From Amycolatopsis lexingtonensis (GTDB taxonomy: Bacteria; Actinomycetota; Actinomycetes; Mycobacteriales; Pseudonocardiaceae), in NCBI RefSeq assembly GCF_014873755.1, contig NZ_JADBEG010000001.1, positions 10,051,001-10,115,000 of the forward strand: DNA of 64,000 bases, read 5' to 3'. The notes below the pieces were generated by a model that made no database searches, was not told the DNA's origin, and saw only the letters and a program-made list of their open reading frames with translations. Shown piece after piece: positions 33,054 to 45,000 of the stretch. Position numbers and translations under genes: made by a program. The first letter of the stretch is position 1; the number at the start of each line of letters is the position of its first letter.

Positions 33054-36000
33054 ATGGCCGACGAGGAGACGCTGCGCGAGCACCTCAGGTGGGTCACGAC
33101 CAACCTGCACCAGACGCGCCAGCGGCTGCAGGCGGTCGAGGACGCCGAGCAGGAGCCGATCGCGATCGTCGGCATGGGGTGCCGGCTGCCCGGGGGCGTC
33201 CGGTCGCCGCAGGACCTGTGGGACCTGGTCGCCGCGGGCACCGACGCCGTCACCGGGTTCCCGGAGAACCGCGGCTGGGACCTCGACGCGCTCCGCGACC
33301 CCGACCCCGACCGGCCCGGTACCTCGCACACCGCGTCCGGCGGGTTCCTGCACGACGTCGCCGACTTCGACGCCGGGTTCTTCGGCATCTCGCCGCGCGA
33401 AGCCCTCGCCATGGACGCCCAGCAGCGCCTGCTGCTGGAGACGACCTGGGAGGCCATCGAACGCGCCCGCATCGACCCGGCTTCGCTGGCCGGCTCGGAG
33501 ACCGGCGTCTTCGTCGGCAACACCGGCCAGGACTACGCGAACCTCATGCGCGGCGCCGGGGACGCCGTCGAAGGGCACCTGCTGACCGGCACCGCCACCG
33601 CCGTCGTCTCCGGGCGGCTCGCCTACTTCCTCGGCCTCACCGGTGCCGCCGTCACGGTCGACACCGCGTGCTCCTCTTCGCTCGTCGCGCTGCACTGGGC
33701 GTGCCACGCGCTGCGTCGCCGCGAGTGCTCGCTCGCCCTCGCCGGCGGCGTGACCGTGCTGTCCACCCCGGCGGCGTTCGTCGCGTTCAGCCGCCAGCGC
33801 GGCCTGGCCGCCGACGGCCGCTGCAAGTCGTTCGCCGACGCCGCCGACGGCACCGGCTGGGGCGAGGGCGCCGGCATGCTGGTGCTGGAACGCCTGTCCG
33901 ACGCGCAGCGCAACGGCCACCCCGTGCTCGCCGTCGTCCGCGGCTCGGCGGTCAACCAGGACGGCGCTTCCAACGGCCTGACCGCGCCCAACGGCCCCGC
34001 GCAGGAACGCGTGATCACCGAGGCGCTGGCCAGCGCGCGGCTGTCGGCGAAGCAGGTCGACGCGGTCGAGGCGCACGGCACCGGCACCACCCTCGGTGAC
34101 CCGATCGAAGCGCAGGCCCTGCTGGCCACCTACGGCCGCGCCCGCAGCGGCGACGACCCGCTGTTCCTCGGCTCGCTGAAGTCGAACGTCGGCCACACGC
34201 AGGGCGCCGCGGGCGTCGCCGGCGTGATCAAGATGGTCATGGCGATGCGCCACGGCGTCCTCCCGCAAACCTTGCACGTCGACGCCCCGACGTCGCATGT
34301 GGACTGGACGTCCGGCGGCGTCCGGCTGCTCACCGAGGCCCGGCCGTGGCCGGAGACCGGTGAGCCGCGCCGCGCGGGTGTTTCCGCCTTCGGCATGAGC
34401 GGCACCAACGCGCACGCGATCCTCGAAGCTGCCCCGGTCACCGAAGAGCCCGAAGGCGTGGAGACCGGGCCGGTGCCGTGGGTCCTCTCCGCACGGACCG
34501 GGGACGCCCTCAAAGCGCAGGCCGCCGCATTGGCCGCCCACGACCACGCCAACGCCGCCGACATCGGGTTTTCCCTGGTCACGACCCGTACGGCGTTCCC
34601 GCACCGCGCGGTCGTGGTCGGCGACCTCCACGCCGGGCTGACCTCGCTGGCCGAGGGCACTCCCACGGCGAACGTCGTCACCGGGGAAGCCGGGGCGCCG
34701 GGCAAGGTCGCGCTGGTCTTCCCGGGCCAGGGCTCGCAGTGGGCGGGGATGGCGCTCGAACTCGCGGAGTCGTCGCCGGTGTTCGCCGCCCGCTTGGACG
34801 AGTGCGCGACGGCCATCGAGTCCTTTGTGGACTGGCAGCTCCGCGCGGTCTTGGCGGACGCGGAAGCGCTCACCCGGGTGGACGTGGTGCAGCCCGCGCT
34901 GTTCGCGGTGATGGTCTCGCTGGCCGAGCTGTGGCGTTCATTCGGGGTGGTCCCGGACGCGGTGGTCGGGCACTCGCAGGGCGAGATCGCCGCCGCCGTG
35001 GTCTCGGGTGCGCTGTCCCTAGAGGACGGTGCTCGCGTAGTTGCGTTGCGCAGCAAGGCGATCCTGGCGCTTGCGGGTGGCGGCGGGATGGTGTCGGTGG
35101 CGGAGTCCCGGGAGGCCGTCGAGGAACGGCTGATCGAGGGCGTTTCGGTCGCGGCCGTGAACGGCCCCGCCGCCGTCGTGGTTTCCGGTGCCCCGGCCGC
35201 CCTGGACGAGTTCATGACGGCCTGCCGCGCGGACGACATCCGCGTGAAGCGGGTCCCGGTGGACTACGCCTCGCACTCGCCGCAGGTGGAGCAACTCCAC
35301 GAAGAGCTGCGACAGGTCTTGGCCCCGATCACTCCTCGCGAAGGCGAGATCGCGTTCATCTCGACGGTGACGGGCGAGTGGAACGAGCGAGTCGACGCCG
35401 ACTACTGGTACACGAACCTGCGCAGCACGGTCCGTCTCGACACGGCGATCGAGCGGCTCAAGAGCGAGGGTTTCGGCACGTTCATCGAGGCGTCGCCGCA
35501 CCCGGTGCTGACCATGGCGCTCGGCGAGGACGTAACGGCGCTGGGAAGTCTCCGCCGCGACGACGGCGGGCTGACCCGGTTCCACACCGCGCTCGCCGAG
35601 GCGTACGTCCACGGTGTCGCCGTCGACTGGACCCCCGCCTTCGTCGGCGCCCGCACGACCGACCTCCCCACCTACGCCTTCCAGCGCGAACGCTTCTGGC
35701 CCGACGTCATCGCGGACGCGGGCGACGCGGGTGCTCTCGGCCTCAGCGCCACCGGGCACCCGCTGCTAGGCGCGGCCGTCGCGCTGGCCGCCGGGGACGG
35801 CCTCGTCCTCACCGGCCGCGTCTCCCCGCAGGCCCAGCCGTGGCTCGCCGACCACGCCGTGCACGGCACGATCCTGTTGCCCGGTACGGCTTTCGTCGAA
35901 CTCGCCGTCCAGGCCGGTGACCGCGCCGGCTGCGGGACTGTCGAAGAACTCACCCTCGAAACCCCGCTCACCCTGGGTGCCCGCGACACGCGCGCGCTGC

Positions 36001-39000
36001 AGGTCTGGGTCGGCGCGGCCGACGAGACCGGACGGCGCGCCGTCGAGGTGCACTCGCGCCGCGACGAGGACGACCCGTGGATCCGGCACGCCACCGGTGT
36101 TCTCGCGCCCGGCACGCCCGAAGCCGGGTTCACTTTGGACTCCTGGCCGCCCGAGGGCGCGGCCAGGATCGACCTCGACGGGTTCTACGACGGCCTCCGC
36201 GCGGCCGCCGGCTACGACTACGGGCCCACGTTCCAGGGACTGCGGGCGGCGTGGCGCCGCGGCGACGAGATCTTCGCCGAGGTCGACACGCCGGACACGG
36301 CCCGCTTCGGCCTCCACCCGGCCCTGCTGGACACGGCCTTGCACCCGCTCGCGCTGATGTCCACAGGGGACGGACAAGCCCGGCTCCCGTTCGCCTGGAC
36401 GCGGTTCGCCCTGCACGCCACCGGCGCGTCCGCGCTCCGCGTCCGGCTGACCCGCCTCGGCACCGACGAGATCGCGGTCGAGGTCGCCGACCCGGCGGGC
36501 GCGCCGGTCGCGTCCGCGGAATCGCTGGCCTTCCGCCCGCTGCCCGCCGGCGGTCTGGACCGCTCCGCCGACGACCTGTACGTCGTCGGCTGGACCGAAA
36601 CCACTGAAACCGGCGGCACCGACGCAGTCTTCGAGCCGCTCACCGGTGCGCCGGTCCACCGTGTGCTCGGCCTCGTCCAGGACTGGCTCGCCACCGAGCG
36701 CGCCGAGGTGCTCGTCTTCGTGACCAGCGGCGCGGTCGCGGTCCACGACGGCGAAGCGCCCGACCCGGACCTCGCCGCCGCGTGGGGCCTGGTGCGCTCG
36801 GCGCAGTCGGAGCACCCGGGCCGGTTCGCGCTGCTCGACACCGACGACCCGGACCGCCCGGTCGTCCCGCCGGAGCCGCAGTCGGCCGTCCGCGACGGCC
36901 GCGTGTTCGTGCCCCGGCTCGCCCGCGCCACCGCCACCGGCGAGACTCCGGACTGGGGCGACGGCGACGTGCTGGTGACCGGCGCCTCGGGCATGCTTGG
37001 CGGGTTCATGGCCCGGCACCTCGCGCGGGAGCACGGCGTCCGGCGGCTGGTGCTGCTCAGCCGTCGCGGCGCGGAAGCACCCGGCGCGGCCGAACTCGCC
37101 GCGGACCTCGCCGCCGCGGGCACCGAAGCCGTCTTCGCCGCCTGTGACGCGGCGGACCGCGACCGGCTCGCGGAAGTACTGGCCGCGCACCGGGTTTCCG
37201 CCGTCGTGCACGCCGCCGGTGTCCTCGACGACGGCGTCGTCGAAGCCTTGACGCCGGAGCGGCTGGACGCGGTGCTGCGCCCGAAGGCCGACGCCGCGCG
37301 CAACCTCGACGAGCTGACCGGCGACCTCGCCGCGTTCGTGCTGTTCTCCGCCGCCGCGGGCACCACCGGCGGCAGCGGGCAGGGCAACTACGCCGCCGCC
37401 AACGCCTACCTCGACGCCCTCGCCCAGCGGCGCCGCGCAGCGGGGAAACCTGCCGTCTCGCTCGCCTGGGGCCTGTGGGCCGAGGCCAGCGGCATGACCG
37501 GGCACCTCGACGACCGCGCGCGGGACCGGCTCGGCCGGTCCGGCGTGCGCCCGCTCGAGACCGCGCACGGCCTCGCGCTGTTCGACCGCGCCGTCGTCGC
37601 GGGCCCGGCCGCGCTCGTCCCGATCGCGCTCGACGCCGCCGCGTTGCGCCGGCAGGCCGCCGACGGCGCCGTCTCCCCGTTGTTCCGCGGGCTCTTCCCG
37701 CCGGTGCGGCGGACCGCCGCGGCCGGGGGACACGCGCTGGCCGAAATCACCGAAGAAGCACTGGTCGAGCTGGTCCGCACGCAGGTGGCGGCCGTGCTCG
37801 GGCACGCGTCGGCGCAGGCGGTCGACCCGGGCCGCGCGTTCAAGGACCTCGGTTTCGACTCGCTGACCGCGGTCGACCTCCGCAACCGCCTCGCCGCGGC
37901 CACCGGCCTGCGGCTGCCCGCGACCCTGGTGTTCGACCACCCCACCCCGGCGGTGCTCGCCGCCCACCTCGCCGGGCGGACGGACCGGACCGCCGTCACG
38001 CGCCCGGCCGAGGCCGACGAGCCGATCGCGATCGTCGCGATGAGTTGCCGGTACCCGGGCGGGGTGGCTTCCCCGGACGACCTCTGGCAGCTGGTCGCCG
38101 AGGGCCGCGACGCGGTTTCGGTGTTCCCCGCGGACCGCGGCTGGCCCGGCGACCTCTTCGACGATGACCCAGCGCACGGTGGCACGTCCTACGCCCGCGA
38201 AGGCGGATTCCTCTACGACGCAGCCGAATTCGACGCGGAGTTCTTCGGCATGTCCCCGCGCGAGGCGACCGCGACCGACCCCCAGCAGCGGGTGCTGCTG
38301 GAGATCGCGTGGGAGGCATTCGAGCGCGCCGGGATCGTGCCGGAGTCGGTGCGCGGCAGCCGGACCGGCGTGTTCGCCGGCGTGATGTACCAGGACTACG
38401 CGACGCGGCTGCAGAACGTCCGAAGTGGACTCGAAGACTACGAGGGTTACCTCGGCAACGGCAGTGCCGGCAGTGTCGCCTCGGGCCGGATCGCGTACGC
38501 GTTCGGTCTCGAAGGCCCGGCGATCACCGTGGACACGGCGTGTTCGTCGTCGCTGGTGGCGCTGCACCTGGCGTGCCAGTCGCTGCGCCAGGGTGAGTGC
38601 GACCTGGCTTTGGCCGGTGGTGTCGCCGTCCTGTCGACGCCCGCGCTGTTCGTCGAGTTCAGCCGTCAGCGCGGCCTCGCGGCGGACGGCCGCTGCAAGT
38701 CGTTCGCCGACGCCGCCGACGGCACCGGCTGGGGCGAAGGCGCGGGTCTCCTTTTGGTGGAACGGCTTTCCGACGCCCGGCGCAACGGCCACCCGGTGCT
38801 CGCGGTCGTCCGTGGCTCGGCCGTCAACCAGGACGGCGCCTCCAACGGACTCACCGCACCCAACGGCCCGGCCCAGCAGCGGGTGATCCGCCAGGCACTG
38901 GCGAACGCGGGCCTCACGACGTCCGAAGTGGACGCCGTCGAGGCACACGGCACCGGCACCACCCTCGGCGACCCGATTGAGGCGCAGGCGCTGCTGGAGA

Positions 39001-42000
39001 CGTACGGCCAGGACCGCCCGACGCCGTTGTGGCTGGGCTCGCTGAAGTCCAACATCGGCCACACGCAGGCCGCCGCCGGTGTCGGCGGCGTCATCAAGAT
39101 GGTGATGGCGATGCGGCACGGCGTGCTGCCGCGGACGCTGCACGTCGACGCGCCCTCGTCCCATGTGGACTGGACGGCCGGGTCGGTGGAGCTGCTGACC
39201 GAGTCCCGCGAGTGGACGTCGGACCGGCCGCTGCGCGCGGCGGTGTCGTCGTTCGGGGTGAGCGGGACCAATGCACACGCGATCCTCGAACACGTTTCCG
39301 AGCCCGTGGCCGAGCCGGTGGCGGAGGGTCCGGTGCCGTGGGTGCTTTCCGGCCGGACGCCCGACGCGCTCCGGGCGCAGGCTGCCGCGTTGCTCGGCCG
39401 GGGCGACCTGCCGGCCGCGTCGGTCGGGGCGGCACTCGTGTCGACCCGGTCGCTGTTCCGGCACCGCGCGGTCGTTGTCGGCGATCTCACGGACGGTCTC
39501 ACCGCGCTCGCGGCGGGTGCTCCGGCGGCGAACGTGGTCACCGGCGAGGCGGGCACTCCGGGCAAGGTCGCCTTGGTCTTCCCGGGCCAGGGTGCGCAGT
39601 GGGCGGGCATGGCGCTGGAACTCGCGGAGTCCTCGCCGGTCTTCGCGGCCCGGCTCGACGAATGCGGCCTGGCGCTTGAGTCCTTTGTGGATTGGTCGCT
39701 GCGGGAGGTGCTCGACGACGCGGAGGCGCTCAGCCGCGTGGACGTGGTCCAGCCCGCGCTGTTCGCGGTGATGATCTCCCTCGCCGAGCTGTGGCGCTCG
39801 TTCGGCGTGGTCCCCGACGCGGTGGTGGGGCACTCGCAGGGTGAGATCGCCGCTGCCGTGGTTTCCGGTGCGCTGTCTCTTGAGGACGGCGCTCGCGTGG
39901 TTGCATTGCGCAGCAGAGCGATCCTCGCGCTGGCCGGTGGCGGCGGGATGGTCTCGGTGGCGGAGTCCCGGGAGGCCGTCGAGGAACGGCTGATCGAGGG
40001 TGTTTCGGTCGCGGCGGTGAACGGACCGGCAGCCGTGGTGGTTTCCGGCACGCCAGATGCCTTGGACGAGTTCATGGCGGCCTGCCGTGCGGACGACATC
40101 CGCGTCAAGCGCGTGCCGGTGGACTACGCCTCGCATTCGCCGCAGGTCGAGCGGCTGCGGGACGAACTCCTCGACGTCCTCGCCCCCATCGTGCCCCGCC
40201 AAGGGGACATCGCCTTCATCTCGACCGTGACGGGCGAGTGGAACGAAACAGTCGACGCTGAATACTGGTACACCAACCTCCGCAGCACCGTCCGCCTCGA
40301 TACGGCGATCGAGCGGCTGAAGAGCGAGGGTTTCGGCACGTTCGTCGAGGCCTCGCCGCACCCCGTGCTGACCATGGCGCTCGGGGAGGACGTAACGGCG
40401 CTGGGTAGCCTTCGGCGCGACGACGGCGGCCTCACCCGCTTCCACACCGCCCTCGCCGAAGCGCACGTCAACGGCGTCCGGGTCGACTGGACCCCGGCGT
40501 TCCCCGACGTCGTCCCCGCCGACCTGCCCACCTACGCCTTCCAGCGCGAGCGGTACTGGCTCGACGTCCCCGAAGCCGAGCTGGTCCACGCCGACCCCGC
40601 GGACCAGCGGTTCTGGGAGGTCGTCGGCGACCAGGACGTCCCGGCCTTCGCGGGCGTCCTCGACCTCGCCGAAGACGCCCCGCTCGGCGCCGTCTTGCCT
40701 GCGCTGGCGAAGTGGCGCAACCGGCGTCACGACGAGTCCACTACGGACTCCTGGCGCTACCGCATCACCTGGCGTCCCGTCACGACGTCGCCGGGCCGTC
40801 TCACCGGCCGCTGGCGCGTCGTCGGGGACGGCGACGACGTCCGCGAGATCCTCGCCGCCCACGGCGCCGAACTCGTCGAGGACGACGAGAACCTCACTGG
40901 CGTGGTGGCCGTCCGGCCCGACACCGCGACCGCTCTCGAACTGACCAGCGTCGACGCCCCGCTCTGGCTCCTCACCGAGGGCGCGGTGGCCGCCGGACCG
41001 GACGAGGTGCCGGACCCCGCGCAGGCTCAGGTCTGGGGCCTCGGCCGGATCGCCGGGCTCGAACACCCTGCCCGCTGGGGTGGTCTGGTCGACCTGCCGC
41101 CGTCCCTCGACGAGACCACCGGCGCCCGGCTGGCCGCCGTGCTGACCGGCACCACCGGCGAAGACCAGGTGGCCCTGCGCGCGTCCGGAGTGTTCGCGCG
41201 GCGGCTGATCCACGCCGGAACCGGCGAACCGGCGAGGCGCTGGCGGCCCGAGGGCACGGTGCTCGTCACCGACGCCGACGGCCACGCGGCCGTCCGGCTC
41301 GCGCGCTGGCTGATCACCCGGGGCGCCACCAAGATCGTGCTCGCCGCGGCCGCGCTGCCCGGTGTGGAAACCCTGCGCGACGCCGAAGTGGTCGAGGCGT
41401 ACTGCGATGTCGCCGACCGCGACCAGTTGGCCGCGGTGCTCGAAGCACACGGTCCGGTCCGCTCGGTGTTCCACGCCGCCGCCGTCACCGACCTGGCCCC
41501 GCTGGCCGAGACGGGACCGGAACTCCTGGAGCGCGCCTGCCGCGTGAAGGCAAGCGCGGCCGACCACCTCGACGCGCTCCTGCCCGACGACCTCGACGCG
41601 TTCGTGCTGTTCTCGTCCATCGCCGCGGTCGTCGGCAGCGGCGCCCACGGCGCCTACGCGGCGGCCAACGCGCACCTCGACGCGCTCGCCGAGCGGCGCC
41701 GAGCTCGCGGCGCGACGGCGACGTCGATCGCCTGGGGCGTCTGGGATGCCGACGAAGGCTTCGACCGCGACCGGCTGGTCGCCGAGGGCGTGCCGCCGCT
41801 CGATCCCGAGCTGGCGCTGACCGCGCTCGGCCGGGCCCTCGACCACGACGACACGACCGTGGTCCTCGCCGACGTGGACTGGGCGCGGTTCGCTCCCGCG
41901 TTTGCGGCCGCCCGGTCGCGGCCACTGCTCGCCGAAATCCCGGAAGCCGCCGAGGAAATCCCGGTCCAGACCACCGGGTTCGCCGCCCAGCTGGCTGGGC

Positions 42001-45000
42001 TGAGCGCGGCCGAAGCCCACCGCGTGCTGACCGACCTGGTCCGCGCGCAGGCCGCGGCCGTACTCGGGCACGCCTCGCCGGCCGGGGTCGACGTCGAGCG
42101 CGCCTTCTCCGAACTCGGCTTCGACTCGCTGACGGCGGTCGAACTACGCGGCCGGCTCGCCACCGCGACCGGCCTGCGGCTGCCCGCGACCCTCGTGTTC
42201 GACCACCCGACGGTCACCGTCCTCGCCGGGTACCTCGGCGAACTCCTCGGCAGCCGCGAGACGACCGCGGAAACCACCGCGAGGATCGCCACCGACGAAC
42301 CGATCGCGATCGTCGGCATCGGCTGCCGGTTCCCCGGCGGCGTCGGCTCGCCCGAAGACCTCTGGCGGCTGGTCGCGGCGGGCGGCGACGGCATCACGCC
42401 GTTCCCGGATGACCGCGGCTGGGACCTCGAGGAGATCTACGACCCCGAGCCCGGGGCGAGCGGCAAGAGCTACGCCCGCGAGGGCGGGTTCCTCGCTGAC
42501 ACCACGCGGTTCGACCCCGGCTTCTTCGGCATCTCGCCGCGGGAGGCCCTCGCCATGGACCCGCAGCAGCGCCTGCTGCTGCAGACGTCCTGGGAGGCCT
42601 TCGAACGCGCCGGGCTCGACCCGCTTTCCGTGCGGGGCGAACGGATCGGCGTGTTCGCCGGCACCAACGGCCAGGACTACCCGGCGCTGCTGGAGCGCTC
42701 GACCGAGCAGCTGGAAGGGCACGCGGGCGTCGGCAACGCGGCCAGCGTCGTCTCCGGGCGCCTGTCGTACGTGTTCGGGCTGGAGGGCCCGTCGCTGACG
42801 GTGGACACGGCGTGTTCGTCGTCGCTGGTGGCGTTGCACCTGGCGGTGCAGGCGCTGCGGCGCGGCGAGTGCTCGATGGCACTGGCCGGCGGCGCGACGG
42901 TGATGGCGACCCCGGGCATGTTCGTCGACTTCAGCCTCCAGCGCGGCCTCGCCGCCGACGGCCGGAGCAAGGCGTTCGCCGAGGCCGCCGACGGCGCCGG
43001 GTTCTCCGAGGGCGCGGGCATGCTGCTCGTGCAAAGGCTTTCGGACGCACTCCGCGAAGGCCGTCGGGTGCTGGCCGTGGTGCGTGGTTCGGCGGTGAAC
43101 TCCGACGGCGCGTCGAACGGCCTGACCGCCCCGAACGGTCCCTCGCAGCAGCGCGTGATCCGGGCGGCCCTCGCGGACGCCGGACTCGCGCCGTCCGAAG
43201 TGGACGCCGTGGAAGCGCACGGCACCGGCACGACGCTCGGCGACCCGATCGAAGCGCAGGCCCTGCTCGCGACCTACGGGCAGGACCGCGACGAGCCGCT
43301 GTGGCTGGGCTCGGTCAAGTCCAACCTGGGCCACACCCAGGCCGCCGCGGGCGTCGCCGGGATCATCAAGATGGTCATGGCGATGCGCCACGGCGTCCTG
43401 CCGCAGACGTTGCACGTCGACGCGCCTTCGTCCCATGTGGACTGGTCGTCGGGCGCGGTCGAGCTGCTGACGGAGTCCCGGGACTGGACTTCCGAACGGC
43501 CCCGGCGGGCGGGCGTCTCATCGTTCGGCATCTCCGGAACCAACGCGCACACGATCCTCGAACAGGCGCCGGACGTCGTGGCCGAGGAGCGCGAGCCGGT
43601 CTCCGGCCCGGTGCCGTGGGTGCTGGCCGGGCGGACCGAAGCCGCGTTGCGCGATCAGGCCGCTGCTCTCGCCACGGTGGACGGCGACCCGGCGGACATC
43701 GGGTTCACGCTGGCCACCGCCCGTTCGCGGTTCCCGTACCGCGCGGTGGTGCTCGGTGCCGACGCGCTGACCGCCGTCGCCGAGGGGACACCGGCGGCGA
43801 ACGCGGTCACCGGGATCGCCGGTACGCCCGGCAAGGTGGCCCTGGTCTTCCCAGGGCAGGGCTCGCAGTGGCCGGGGATGGCTCTCGAACTGGCCGAGTC
43901 CTCGCCGGTGTTCGCGGCTCGCCTCGATGCATGCGGCGCCGCCCTCAACTCCTTTGTGGACTGGGACCTGCGGGCGGTTCTGATCGATGCCGATGCCCTG
44001 AATCGGGTCGATGTCGTGCAGCCCGCGTTGTGGGCGGTGATGGTCTCCCTGGCAGAGCTGTGGCGCTCGTTCGGTGTGATCCCGGACGCGGTCGTCGGCC
44101 ACTCCCAGGGGGAGATCGCCGCCGCGGTGGTATCCGGCGCGCTGTCCCTTGAGGACGGTGCTCGGGTGGTGACGTTGCGCAGCAGGGCGATCCTGGCGCT
44201 GGCCGGGCGCGGCGGGATGGTCTCGGTGGCCGCATCGCTCGCCACCGTCGAACAGCGGCTCACGGACGGGCTGTCGATCGCGGCGGTCAACGGCCCGGCC
44301 GCGGTCGTGGTCTCCGGTACACCGCAGGCCCTCGACGAGCTGATCGAGTCCTGCGAGGCCGACGGTATCCGCGCCAAGCGGGTCCCGGTGGACTACGCCT
44401 CACACTCCGCGCAGGTCGAGCAACTCCGTGACGAGCTGCGCGAGGTGCTGGCCCCGATCACTCCCCGCGAAGCCGAAATCGCTTTCATCTCGACGGTGAC
44501 GGGCGAGTGGAACGAACGAGTCGACGCCGAATACTGGTACACGAACCTGCGCAGCACGGTCCGCCTCGACACCGCGGTCGAACGGCTGAAGAGCGAGGGC
44601 TTCGGCACGTTCATCGAAGCGTCGCCGCACCCCGTCCTGACCATGGCGCTCGGCGACGACGTCCTCGCGCTGGGCTCGCTGCGCCGCGACGACGGCGGCC
44701 TGACCCGTTTCCACACCGCTCTCGCCGAAGCGCACGTCAACGGCGTCCGGGTCGACTGGACCCCGGCGTTCCCCGGCGCCCGGCTCACCGACCTGCCCAC
44801 CTACCCCTTCCAGCAGGACCGCTACTGGCCACAGTGGACCGCCACGACCGCGGGCGACGCCGGCGGGCTCGGCCTCACCGACGCCGGGCACCCGCTGCTC
44901 GGGGCCGCCGTGACCGTCGCGGGCACCGGCGCCACCCTGCTCACCGGGCGCCTTTCGCTGAGCACGCACCCGTGGCTCGCCGACCACGCCGTCGGCGACA

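Noticed and set aside
44970..45000. Inactive dehydratase in module J
   Set aside because: The Gly of HxxxGxxxxP is displaced ([10 protein letters not shown]), but His, the Pro, YGPAF and the Asp motif are all present, so activity remains the better call.
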